Shown piece by piece: positions 34,115-45,385 of a stretch of 64,000 nt of DNA. The number at the start of each line of letters is the position of its first letter. The stretch's first letter is position 1. Made by a program: the position numbers and the translations under genes. Location of the stretch: assembly GCA_022661535.1 (NCBI GenBank), contig JAKULF010000016.1, forward strand, positions 248,001 through 312,000, given 5' to 3'. The DNA is from Eutypa lata. Taxonomy: Eukaryota > Ascomycota > Sordariomycetes > Xylariales > Diatrypaceae. The notes beneath the pieces were generated by a model, which was not told the DNA's origin, made no database searches, and was given only the letters and a program-made list of their open reading frames with translations.

Positions 34115-35645
34115 GCCAGGCAATACAATATGTGATCAATTTAGGAGTTTCCTTTCGAAAGCCTGTTCTGATGGGGAATCTGCTTAGATATGGCGAGAAG
34201 TATGTAGGCGAACACAGTGTCTATGGTGGGTAATGCGATGTGTATGATGAGACGTTGTTTGTTCTTGGGATGCAGGGTCATTTATATAACATACTGGCTG
34301 AGGAAGAAGTCCGCCCTGATGGACGACATTAGAGAAATACAGACATGTTTCAGCCTCTAGAAAGCAATTTTACAGATACGACAAGACTATTGTTTGACGT
34401 ATACTTAGTCATTTGACTGAGGCTTTGGTATTGAGGCTGTGTCGAGATCCCTGAACATTGGATGGGACGATGTCACCTCACATACTGTTACATTTACCCT
34501 CCCATCACCCTTTGCAAAGGTTTGGTCAGAATAACTGTGGTCAGTACTACTATATTACTATAGTGTGTCGAAAGTATCTACATCGCACTACTCACCTGTT
34601 GCAGAATGAATAAAATCAGTTGAACCAAAGTTACCTAGGTAGTTAATGACATTAGTTCGTTGTTAGATTACTGATGGCTCTGTGATCTGAATAACTCTTA
34701 TTCCAAGTCTTGCAGTTATAGTTACTATCAGATGCAATGTAAAGTATTGTAGTCTGAACCTGCTACTCATTAGGAATAACTAAGCGAAAGTAGCTATGGT
34801 TGAGGTTTTGGATTGGCTGGTTTCATGATAATGCGTTGCACTTCAGCCCGACGCATCACAAGATATAGGTTAACAAGCCTCATGAAAACGTTACAGAGTA
34901 TTATTTCTCTTTGGTGGCTTAGAAGGCATGGCCTTATGCAACAATCCCTCGAGCCGGTCGAGTATTTTTAGCTGGGGTTGTTCCGATATGAGGTTACTCG
35001 CGTAATTAGTTACGGACAGCTGCGTGCCTTAACCCTTGTTGGTCGAAGGCCTCCCATAGCTTTCCCCTCTATAGGGGGTAGCTTCGCACATTGGGTTACA
35101 TTCAAGCTCTATGGCTTAGAGGCAACGAACCAACTGCATAAAAAGCGCAAGGCCGCATATAACCTAGCCACATCTCGTTTCAGCATAGTTGTTAGTGTCC
35201 TAAGGCAGCTGATGCGCATACAACTCGAGCGATTTGCGAAATTGGTCCATTGTATCATAACGCGCGGCATTGAGTGTAACCCATTCAACAAAGTGCTGGG
35301 GAGGCGATGCAACCAAATTCAACTTGTGGCTGGGTAGTTATCACACGACCACGTTGATATCTCATGAAACAGAAACTTACTAGGACGGAGGTAACCAGCG
35401 CGCCGCTGATCATCAAGGGGGCGTCATGTCGTCAGTCCAAGGACCCGGTCTTCTGGTGTATATAGGGCTTAGGCTGTCACTTTACAGAAGACTTCTATTC
35501 ATATAAAATGCATCTTAACGTCCCCATAATCATCTCTATTTATTGATTGCTCGCAGTTTGCCCAAAGTCCCCAATTGCCTTTCAGATCTTCAACCTTCCC
35601 ACTTGTCTTGAGCGATTACCTAGACTAGAATCTACTCTACCCAAC
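34115..35645. other. Divergent intergenic region of the amyloid gene pair
   Basis: The 1.5 kb between the two divergent amyloid-motif genes. It must carry both promoters. A 119-codon plus-strand frame (34978-35337) has no coding character. No RIP signature is evident inside. Confidence 0.5.
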
Positions 35646-36491
35646 ATGGAGGTAGCTGGATTGAGTGTAGGCGTTGTTGCTCTTGTTGGACTAGCTGATT
35701 CATGCGTGAATTGCTTCCAATACGTCCAACTAGGCAAGAAATTCGGTGAAGACCGCCAACGTGCACGCCTTCGACTCGACGTCCTTCAACTCCGTCTCTC
35801 TCGTTGGGTGGAAGCTATTAGCGACTCGGAATCCCCTCCATCTCCCGTCGAAGTCGAACAAACTAAAGTGCTACTAGAAGGCATTATCAATACGTTCGAA
35901 GATGCCGAGAGGGTCTCATCGAACCGCAAATTAGGATTCTCTCGCCAAACCGAAGCTGCGGGTTCAAGAGACCACGTAAACCCAGATCTGGAACTGGAGA
36001 AATTACAGACGACGATGAGACAGATGGCCCTCAGGGACCAGAAACAGAGCAGCCTGAAAGAAAGGGTATCTTGGGCGATTCATGGGAGAGACCGCCTGGA
36101 TAAGCTGCTCGAAGATCTCACAGCACTTATTGACGGGCTCGTGGAGCTCTTCCCAGCGGGCAGGAAACGCCAAGAGCAACTAGCCGGGGAACAGACGGAA
36201 AGGCTTACGAGAGTTGGGGGCAGAGCGATCAAATTACTAGAGGATGCAGCTGCTAGTCGGGACCCCATGCTCCAGTCTTCAATCCGGAAGTCCCTTGATA
36301 ATGCGCACACACACAACTACCACAGAAATACTACCACAGACGAGGCTCGTGCCAGATACGGAGACGAAGTGAATGGAAATAGAATTCCTATTATGGCAGT
36401 GGGAAATTTGTATGCCCAAAACATGACGTCGGGAAAAGCGATAGCGCATTTTGGCAACTCCTACGGGGGCCGTTCCGTCTTTGACCTGTGA
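35646..36491 (+). CDS. HET-S-like HeLo domain protein with C-terminal prion-forming domain
   Basis: A single exon of 281 residues from ATG 35646; upstream frame offers only TTG. Residues 1-220 form a HeLo domain: a hydrophobic N-terminal helix (GLSVGVVALVGLADSC, the membrane-inserting segment in HET-S), then NCFQYVQLGKKFGEDR, RLRLDVLQLRLSRW, and SLKERVSWAIHGRDRLDKLL. Residues 218-281 are a HET-s type prion-forming domain with two pseudo-repeats, NTTTDEARARYGD and NMTSGKAIAHFGN, separated by about 15 residues and followed by an aromatic C-terminal tail (GGRSVFDL). In Podospora the domain folds as a beta-solenoid amyloid that releases the HeLo helix to permeabilise the plasma membrane in heterokaryon incompatibility. 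Length is close to the 289 residues of HET-S. Its divergent neighbour carries the same motif. Confidence 0.9.
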   Translation: MEVAGLSVGVVALVGLADSCVNCFQYVQLGKKFGEDRQRARLRLDVLQLRLSRWVEAISDSESPPSPVEVEQTKVLLEGIINTFEDAERVSSNRKLGFSRQTEAAGSRDHVNPDLELEKLQTTMRQMALRDQKQSSLKERVSWAIHGRDRLDKLLEDLTALIDGLVELFPAGRKRQEQLAGEQTERLTRVGGRAIKLLEDAAASRDPMLQSSIRKSLDNAHTHNYHRNTTTDEARARYGDEVNGNRIPIMAVGNLYAQNMTSGKAIAHFGNSYGGRSVFDL

Positions 36492-37786
36492 TAAGGTGTA
36501 TCTACGTCAAGGGCAACGTAACGGTTGGGTTCGAGGCTTATAAGGGAAATAGTGTCACTGGGTAGTGTAGGATATATGTGCTGAAAGACAGGATAATGAC
36601 CTTGATTGACTAAGGTAACAGCTACTATAGAGGTGGGAGGAACGTCTGCTTATATACACAATCGGCCATGTTGGCTTGGACTGATACATCCACCACTCAT
36701 AGCTTTGGCCCCTTATTCTGATAATATGTGTTGATAATTTGTGTACCGCCTCGGTTAAACAACGCTCAGTTACATTAATGAAAAGAAATACGATAACTAC
36801 AAGTCTCTGCAAGGTGAATCCAAGAGTATGCCGATAAGGATGAGAGACTAACTTCCTTTAGATGACTACATAATCCCTGGAGTCAACGGTTTCGTGATCT
36901 AGCAAAGGGGGGCTTGCGGAAAGCCCTTCATCTATCCGGCCATGAGACACAACTTCCCTTTTCAGTCAGTTTCGAAACAACTAACCATGTTCTTAAAGTC
37001 GTAAGATATCATCCTAGATTCCTGGATTGGTTTCTAATGCACCGAAGCGAGGTCCGCCGGGTACAGTAGTTATTTAATGTTGGAGTGAGAGCAGCTTATG
37101 AAGCTTATGGAGCAGAATAATCCTATTTCCGAAGCTTCGCAATATATACCTATATGTATATATATGAACTTTCGTAGCTACTTATCCTTAATTCTAAAAC
37201 TTCTCAGAAAATTATCACTATATTGCTATATGCCCTATATGAAGCTTCACATGCCATACCACGCTCTATCTGCTCAGTCCGTACGTGATATGTGAGACAG
37301 GGGTAACTACCGACGGCCTATCCACATGCCCTACAGTTTAACTGTATAAAATTGCAGGAACCTAATGCTGTAGTAATAGTAAAACGGAATTTTAATAGCG
37401 AAAGTATAGAAAGCTAAACTACATGATTATGATTACAAACACCCTCTTAGATATCGAAGCGAATGCTTCAACCCACCCAACCTATCCAGCCCTCCAGTCC
37501 TAACCCATACTCTTCAGAGAATGCACCATAAATGTGCCCGTGCCTTATTCCATTTGACCTGTGACCAATTTTTCATAGTTGGTAGGTTTCCTAGCGCTCT
37601 GTTAATAATGCTATGTCAGCAGAGGTCCATGGCACGAGTAAAGGGGTTAAAACGAGATTGTAGCGACAATATAGAACTCGAAAATTCGTCGGTTATTCGT
37701 TAATGTATCTTCCTCTGATAGATCATCCACGAATTATATTATTATCTGGAATAACTTTTCATAAAAAGGCATACCTGAATAACTAC
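36492..37786. other. Intergenic, nothing recognised
   Basis: 1.3 kb between the convergent HET-S-like gene and the 600-codon gene. No coding frame, RNA gene or repeat stands out. Confidence 0.5.
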
Positions 37787-39589
37787 TTAAATATAAGCTA
37801 GAATTTGGTTTTCTCCATCACTCTCGCTTTCGTGGCCCCATAGTAAAGCCCTCTTAACGAGGGCGTATGCCTCGTCTATCGTCAGATTCTTGACCAAAGA
37901 TCCCTTGACGAACTGATGTTCCTTCTCTTCTATATCGTACATCTCTTTCCTAAGCTGGTTTAAAGACCGCTCGAGGACTTCAAGGCTCTCTGTTTTAGCA
38001 TCGGGAGCCGTTGCGCGTAAGAATCCCTCGATGTTAAGGACGTTTATATCTTCCGGCCGGAACATCGTAGCGGATTCTGCGGAAGCCTCAATGTTTCGCA
38101 CAGACTGAACGAAGCCTATCTTGAACGTTGGCGCAGACGGCTGGGGGGAAGGAATCTGCGGCTGGTCGAGGACAATAATAACCGTCCATGTTCCCTGGTC
38201 TAGGTCGCGAATCTTGGAACGGATCTTCCAATTCCATTCTCGGGTCTCGCATTGATTTGCTTGTTTGTATGCCTCACTAGGAAGGCAACTAACTTCAATC
38301 TGGGATGGGTCTTCGAGGGAGCTAGGGGCAGAAGCAAAAGCATTCACAGCTGTGAAGTTGTATTCTCTGAACTTTGAGCTCTGGGGAATCCTCAGCCACA
38401 GTCGTAATAAGTTAAATAAACCCGAAACTAGGCGAACGGGTGAGAGCATGGCATCTGCTAAGGGAGTCACATCAGCATGCCCTCGATTCTGGTAGATTAT
38501 CTGTAAGACTGGACAGTCGGTGGCTCGGAACGGGATGCCCTTGTATTCTTTAAGCCATACCCTCCCCCATAGGCTTCTTTTAAACATACTGTCGATGATA
38601 ATTCTGCCTTTAACCTTAGATGATAGAGAAGGATCCCAGTAAACACTAGAATTGGTCATGTTCTCGTCTTCAGGACCCGAGAATACATATAGCTCCTTGA
38701 TACCCCTTGCTGGAAGAGCTTTCGCGAGCTTGCAAGCACGGCTGTGTGTAATTTTTGAGGGGATACTGAGAACCTCGACATGAGAGGATACAGGGTCCCA
38801 TTGTAGGATATGCACGATAGTTCTGACAGAGAGATATGTCCAAGGCACCAAGTTGACGTGCTTTGTTTCGGCGAAGGCGGCTTTCAGCAAATAGCCAGTG
38901 ACGGGAGAGTCCTCCATATCCGTGACGTTTTCTTCCAGGTATTTACGGAGACAACGCCTGTTATTGATGCTTTTGACAAATGGGTCAAGTAACTCGTCGG
39001 CACATTGCTCCCCTCCGAGAATGGAATTAACAAAGGTTTTGACCGATAACTCCATTAGGGTTGGAGGGCCAGTAGGGATTGCCACCTGCTGTACTTTCTG
39101 CTCACTCGGTTGTAATCCCTCAAAAGTAACTGGGACATTTGAAAAAGGAGCAATTTTACGTATCATAAGGTGGTCGATAAGCTCAAAGGATTTGCAATAC
39201 TCCGATGCCACCTGCATAGTCGGGCTGAATGATATCTTGTATTCATCGATGTAATCCGATAGAGGCCATACTCTGAAATGTTGCTGGTACCTACAGTGGT
39301 CGAATTGGTAATTGACGAAGCGATATTCGTATATGCAGTAACGCGGTTTCAGCAGGTTTGTAATGTCAAAAGTAATCTGCAGAGTGCCGTAAGACCAAGA
39401 CCAATCATCGACCCTATTAATAATACCAATGTTCTCGCCGGTTTCTGGATTGGAACGTGCCCCGGCAAGAAGACAAGTCTCGATAAATGGCCAGCAAGGA
39501 GGAATGCGGAAACCATCTTGCCCACTCTGATTCCGCGGATCACCGTAGGTCCTGGTATACCTAGTCAGAAGCTCCAACTCTAGCTTCAA
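37787..39589 (-). CDS. Large protein of unknown function, 5' end unresolved
   Basis: An open frame of 600 codons with good coding character, but it starts on TTG. No in-frame ATG lies between it and the upstream stop, and the first internal ATG is codon 125 (39217). The real start is probably in a further 5' exon upstream of 39590. Visible segments include GFRIPPCWPFIETCLLAGAR, DDWSWSYGTLQITFDI, a central SHVEVLSIPSKITHSRACKL part, and a C-terminal helical region (LEVLERSLNQLRKEMYDIEEKE) that may form a coiled coil. There is no P-loop, signal peptide or membrane segment. I do not recognise the family. It is convergent with the HET-S-like gene; a role in that system cannot be claimed. Confidence 0.6.
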   Translation of the reverse strand: MKLELELLTRYTRTYGDPRNQSGQDGFRIPPCWPFIETCLLAGARSNPETGENIGIINRVDDWSWSYGTLQITFDITNLLKPRYCIYEYRFVNYQFDHCRYQQHFRVWPLSDYIDEYKISFSPTMQVASEYCKSFELIDHLMIRKIAPFSNVPVTFEGLQPSEQKVQQVAIPTGPPTLMELSVKTFVNSILGGEQCADELLDPFVKSINNRRCLRKYLEENVTDMEDSPVTGYLLKAAFAETKHVNLVPWTYLSVRTIVHILQWDPVSSHVEVLSIPSKITHSRACKLAKALPARGIKELYVFSGPEDENMTNSSVYWDPSLSSKVKGRIIIDSMFKRSLWGRVWLKEYKGIPFRATDCPVLQIIYQNRGHADVTPLADAMLSPVRLVSGLFNLLRLWLRIPQSSKFREYNFTAVNAFASAPSSLEDPSQIEVSCLPSEAYKQANQCETREWNWKIRSKIRDLDQGTWTVIIVLDQPQIPSPQPSAPTFKIGFVQSVRNIEASAESATMFRPEDINVLNIEGFLRATAPDAKTESLEVLERSLNQLRKEMYDIEEKEHQFVKGSLVKNLTIDEAYALVKRALLWGHESESDGENQILAYI

Positions 39590-41592
39590 AGGGTCGTAAT
39601 TAGCCGCGCTCGAAAAGAGTCGTAGAATCCTGGAGCACCCCCCGACTGTGTTATATAAGTCAGCTATAACGTAGTAACAAATGTAGCGATATGGCTATAT
39701 ATGTTGAAATTGTACAATATACTAGATTGGTTTTTCTTGTTGCGTGACCTCGACATTTGAGATACTCGACTTACAACATGTCGGTGTATGTATGACGGTT
39801 GTTCATTCAAGAGAGGTAGACATCAGAAGAGCACGTACTTGCGGAAACACGGCTTCGAGACGTACTCGCTTCAGTTATAAAGATGTATTTATCGTCGACT
39901 CGAGCATAAACACGAAAACGAACGCCGATTGTTGATTCCATTGTGTAGTCTTCTCAATATCAAACACTGGAGCGGGATGTGGTTCTCGAGTGATAAAGAT
40001 AGATCTCAAGTAGATAGGCCCGGTACAGAACTGGAAAGCGCGATAACAAAGAACTGGAAATATATATGTATATTTATATTCAGTAAATATTTAGTAAGGA
40101 CCTATGACTTATATGTTCATGCCATCATGACAGGAATGTGAATAACAGCAATCTAGAATATCCTAAGTCCAGAAAAGGTTTTAATAGGCTCGAATAGAAG
40201 GCTAGCTAAGCGAACAGGATATCTGAAATGAGTGAATGGGTTTTCTAGGTTTGTAAAGCTAGGAGAATGAGATGAACCGGTGAGTCGAAGCTCGAGAATG
40301 AACAAAGAGAGGCCAACGTAGCACATCGTAACACATACATCCGGGACAACTTCTCATGCAAACATGAGCGATTACGCTACATTTACAGAGGGGTTGAATG
40401 GAATGATCAACAGTAATGGCATGTTTGATTACCTGTTTATAATATCAGCTCAGATCCACCCCAACGTAGATTCTTAGAACGCTGCAAATCATGTTTCGGG
40501 CAATGTTCAAGACGTCCACAAAAGCTTCGACGCGACTGTGGCAAACCAAACTAAAAGACACCGGCTGACCTTCCAATGACACCTGGTTTATATGCATCGA
40601 TACATAAAAACAACACTACTGGTGAATTTGTACGTGTTCAGTAAATAAGTAGCGAGGTAAATATGTACCTGACTATCAAACATTACCGCCACCCCCTCAT
40701 GTACTACTTCATCCCATTCATTCTTCACTCCCGAACCGAACAATCAAGCATTCCGTTCGCTCTCAAAAAGATTCTCTCCGCCGCCATCGCCCTCGCCACC
40801 GCAACCTAAATTAAAGAGGTCCGATATACACTCAAAGTATGACCACAATCGCGATTCTCAAGTACATAATACGGAACCCACCAGAACACATGAGAACACA
40901 CCACCCACAGATATAGGGGAACGTACCTCCATATATATACATACACACAAGCACTCTATACCGATCACTGATTATGTTTTACCTAGACACTCGAGATCAA
41001 AAAGCAACAAAACACATCAACATCACATCAAATTACCATCTTGATTGAATACGAAGGCTCCATTCCATGCCACTCAACTCCACTCCAAACACCAATACCT
41101 CCTTAACTAAGTACCTAACCTAACACCAGACTAATAGGGGGAGGGGTCTCAAAAAAAGAATGGAAAAAATAGAAAAAACAAATAAGGAGAAAGAAGAAGA
41201 GAGAAAACGCCAGAACAATGCTGCGATGATGAATCCTAAAGAACAGCACAGCACACCCACTCATCCATCCATCCACTCAAAAATAAACAAATGCTCGCAT
41301 TGTACCGTCTCTCCCTAAGGGTAAGGTCGGGTCTTCTCTTCTGTGCCTGCCTGGATGCCTGTGTCTGTCTTCCTAACCCCTTATCCATCTCTCTTCTGTC
41401 CCCTACTCTCCGCCCCTTTCTCTCTCACCCTCTCCATATCTCCCCCAGCTCTTCCCTCCTACTCCATTTCCCTACCCCTTCCCACATCTCCCCTCCTTCT
41501 CCTCCCTCTTCCTTACCCCCCTTCACACCCCCTCCTCACCCCCATCCCCACTTCCCTCCTTATCCCCTTCCATTCTTCAACCACTACTCCCA
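39590..41592. other. Intergenic, 2 kb, ending in a pyrimidine tract
   Basis: No gene is supported. It should contain the missing 5' exon or promoter of the gene to the left. The last 240 bases are almost pure pyrimidine on the plus strand. Confidence 0.5.
41355..41592 (+). repeat. Polypyrimidine/polypurine tract
   Basis: About 240 bases that are mostly C and T with few purines (CTCTCCCC, CCTTCTCCTCCC). It directly follows the HECT ligase stop codon, so the transcript's 3' UTR would be GA-rich. Such tracts can form triplex DNA. Confidence 0.7.
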
Positions 41593-44500
41593 CTACCTAA
41601 GCCCAAACCCCTCACTCTCCCTAACAGCCCTCCAAAGCGACGCCTCGAGCCTCTCTCTCGTGCGGCAGCGATACAGCGACAGCTGGTTGAAACACGTCCT
41701 GGCCGTCGGGAACCTCCCCTCGTCCTCCCCCAGGCAGTGGATGCGGATGACGAGGGACGCCGCGCCCGTGGCCGGGATGCGGTCGCTGCCCGTGATGAAG
41801 GACAGCAGCTTGCGCTGGTCCTGCGGCGTGGCCCGCTCGAACGTCGTCCAGAACCAGCGGAGCGTGGGTTCCTGCTCCTCATCCTCTAACCCTTGCTCCG
41901 GTTCCAGATTTGACATGGCAGCACCAACACCACCAGAACCAGCACCACCAGTAGAAGTAGCATTAGCATTAGCATTAGAATTTTTACTAGCAATAGCACC
42001 ACTAGGTCTCCAATTCGTGTATTCAGTCGACGCCTTGAGGGACAAGATATCGAGCGGCTCGTCGGAACCCCTGACCAGCAGCTCGATCTCCTCGGGGCGG
42101 AACAGCGAGAGCGCGTTGCCCCCGCACACGGTGAAGAAACCGCGCTTGAAGGGCTCGAACTGGCGGCTGACCGACGTGTCGAGTAGGTAGCGGACGTATA
42201 GGTCGACGTACTCGCGGCGGTTGGCGTTGGTCACCATGCGGCTCTCGCCCCCCGGGAGGAGCGGCGCCCGGAGACGCGCCCCGTACTTCTCCACCTCGAC
42301 CACGAAGTCCAAGCAGAATGTCGCCTGCACGTCGCCCTCGTACTCCAGGAGCTGCCGCAGCCCGCGCGCGAGGACCGGCCGGTACTCGGCGAGGTCGTCC
42401 AATGTGTAGCTCATTGTTGGCCGGGGGTGCGCGGCCGCGCCCGCTCCGGGGACCGGCGCCGACGCGAGCAGCTTTCGGAACGCGAAGGGCGGGAGTGCGA
42501 CGTCAAGGATGGTGGAATTGTAGATTGCCAAGCCGAGGACTACTCCAACTAGGAAGAATTGGTCCGACGTCTCGAAAGAGTTTGAGTTGAAATAACAGAA
42601 TTGTGAATCCTCGTCGTAAGCGAACAGGCCTAGGACTGTTAGCCGTGCATGAAATTGGGGAAGAGGAATGAAGTAGACGTAGACTTACCATGATCAGGGT
42701 TGAAGACTTCCCTGACCAAAAGGAGGAACCATTCCTTCCGAAGACCTCCAGCATCGACGCCCTCCTCACCCTGGAACTCGATCCGCAAAGCCTTCTTGAT
42801 ATCCTCGCTACCGCTACCAACGACCTCGCTAACTTGCTTGAGACTGTCATCGACAAGGCACTCTCGCCGAATATGGAGAACAAGATGCTGAGCATACATC
42901 TTGTGATTCAAGATACTATCGAAGAAGGCGTCTCGGGCTTTGCCCCTCATCTGTCGCTTTGCATCGTGCTCGAGGATCTGGATCTTGGCCCAGATACTGA
43001 GGAAGAATGGATACTGGCAAAAGGCGAATTTCGATGTCTTGGACTCCCACATTTCGAAATCGTCTTTGAAATCCAAATAGTCGACTAGGGTGTTATAAAA
43101 ATCACTTATCGCTAGGAGATGTCCGTGGTTGCGTCCATCAAATCCATCATTACGACGAACATGTGTCAGATTGTTCGCAGCAAATACTAGAGCCATGACC
43201 TTGGCGCCGGCTTTGATTTGCCAATCATCGGTGTAAGCCGATCGCTTTGGCTCAGCAATCTGCTTGTCTTTCTTAGATGACTTCGATGCGGCCAAGGCGG
43301 CATGCAAACTCGCAGGCGTGTTCGCCGAACGGGCATTAGACATTTGCGGGACTAGGCCACCCGTCACGTCGACTGTGGTTTCAACCGTCTTCTCGCTTAC
43401 TCGGGTCAACCTATATGTAACGAAATTGCTAACGAGATCCTTCGTATGGAGGAACAGGTGCTCTGGTAACTTTGATAGCCATACAATTAAGTATTGGTGA
43501 CACTGCTCCGAGGAGTTGGAAAGCAGGCCAAGGATCCTCTTGATAATGCCCGAGTGTCGACCAGGAGGGATTTTCGCTCGACGTTCAGATTCGGGATCCC
43601 TGGCAGCAGCCTTCCCTTTGCTGCTAAGATGTTGGAACCGACCTGTGTGGCTCGTGTTTCCCGGGGCGAGAAGTGGGTTAGCTAGCGACAACAATAAAAA
43701 TCGCACATCCTGAGGCTCTGCTAATAACCTCCCGGGTCGTTTCAGAAGTATTTCTGTGCATTTCAACAAAGCTCGTTGCAAGTGCTCCTGGGCCCCTAGT
43801 AATACTGATTCGAACTGGCGGAGCGCAGCATCGGATGCCCTGCTAGAAGAATCAAACTGTACCATTTCCTCATAAACGTCATACCATGATTCCGCCGAAT
43901 TAATTATTATATGGTACCATTCCATAACTACACCCCAGTCAATCCGTGGAGACCGAGGCGTGACAATGGATGGGTGGTCGTCCCTCCTCCGCGAAGGAAC
44001 CCTAGTAGGTGTCTTCTCTCGACCCCCAGTCCACCAAGCGCCATTCTCAGCGAAATCGCCTACAAGCAGGAGTTTAGCATCTAGTTCAGTAAACGGCGTA
44101 TCATCCACCGGCGCCGGTACTGGTACTGGAAGTCGTGGTCTCCTTGTCTCCGGAGTCCGCCTTTTGGCCGCTTCTGGAACCTGCCTCGAGCTGACGCTAA
44201 GTCGTCGAGTAACAAAAGAATTGGTAATACATGAATGGGAACTGAAACAGAGTATTAAGTAGTCTTCCACCTGCTTGAAAATCTTCTTGGGGTCTAGCTC
44301 TGCTAAAGGAGGGCTCGTGGTCGTGCTTTCTTGATTTAATCTCAACGTAGGGGGGAAGGTTGAGGCTCGCGTTTCGGGAAAGGATGTCGAATAGGATTTC
44401 AACTCGGATGGCTCTCCGTTCAATGGGTTGGGTTCGAGAGAAAGGTTTGTAAAGTCGTCGTAGACAGCGTTATATACATAGCCAGACTGAGGCGTGCCTT

Positions 44501-45385
44501 TAGATGGTGACCTTCCGTGCCTTTGGTGTGGTTGGCCAGGCTCTAGGCAATCATTCGGTTGCCGTGATGACATGTGATCAGGTAATGGGGTTGGTAGAGT
44601 TCGATCGTGATTTGTATGTGGTGACATAAAATGCCTTAACGAGGACCTTAGGCACTGCTTAATCAAGGCCCTCGTGTTCTCTAGTGATATGGAGTGTGCT
44701 AGATGTGTCAGTCCTTATAGTGATCTAAATCATAAGGGGGTAGAGAAGACATACGAGGTTTCCCGTCTGGTCTTGATGGACTGGAGGCGTTATCGAAAAG
44801 GTGGCGAGGTTCCATCGCTGCCTGCCGGCCCCCATTCTGCGGTGGATCAGGAGGTAACGGTTTTAGATCGTTAATTGTTAAACATATGGTGCACCTAAAG
44901 ACTAGGGTACCCTTTGGCCATCGTACTAAGCTAGAACATGTCATACAATTGCCCGTGGTGAAGTCCATAGGCCCACGAGAGTCTTTCCTGGGCATCACTG
45001 GCTGAGCTCGGGAATTTGGATGAGGTTGGCGTCTGTAATCGTCATCGGAGCCGGGGAAATCCTCATCGCGGGAATGGTCCAGTTGACCGACCGCTTTCTT
45101 CTTCTTGCTGGAGAACAGGGAAGGGAATGGATGGCTCATTGAACGGGAATGCTGAGAAGGCCTCTTGGGTGGTGGAACTGGAGGAATGACGTCGTCATCT
45201 GAGCTAGAGTCGGCGTTGACAGAATAGTGACCTTGGATGCCTCTACCAGGTAACCTTGTGATGTTATTACTTGGCCGACGTGGTGGGGCGCTTGAGGAAT
45301 GGTCGCGAGTCGTGGAAACACCGCCGTATTGACTAGGATTGGTTGTAGGTGGTGGTGGAGGCGGTCGGGTCGGTCGAGACGCCAT
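41593..45385 (-). CDS. hul4: HUL4-type HECT E3 ubiquitin ligase (3 exons)
   Basis: Exons 45385-44755, 44698-42689 and 42629-41593 give 1225 residues. The first join (phase 1, CTGAC branch point) links the Pro-rich N-terminus to SISLENTRALIKQCLR, restoring a family segment that neither frame shows alone. The N-terminus carries a four-cysteine zinc-ribbon-like motif (Cys147, 150, 165, 168 in CMTCSSLVRW and FRCTIC). The C-terminal HECT domain begins near IKKALRIEFQGEEGVDAGGL, and the second intron splits NPDHG from LFAYDED. The catalytic cysteine is in ARTCFNQLSLY, about residue 1193. A low-complexity Ser/Asn/Ala/Gly insert interrupts the HECT region near 41900-42000. HECT ligases accept ubiquitin on that cysteine and pass it to substrates; Hul4-type targets in filamentous fungi are poorly known. 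Confidence 0.9.

Noticed and set aside
34978..35337. 119-codon frame between the two amyloid-motif genes
   Set aside because: No coding character or family resemblance, and it lies within the shared promoter region.
37787..39589. Idea that the 600-codon gene is the NLR partner of the HET-S-like gene
   Set aside because: No P-loop, NACHT or NB-ARC motif and no amyloid motif can be found in it.
41291..42190. 299-codon plus-strand frame rich in Ser and Pro
   Set aside because: The first half is translation of the pyrimidine tract and the second half is antisense to the HECT domain.
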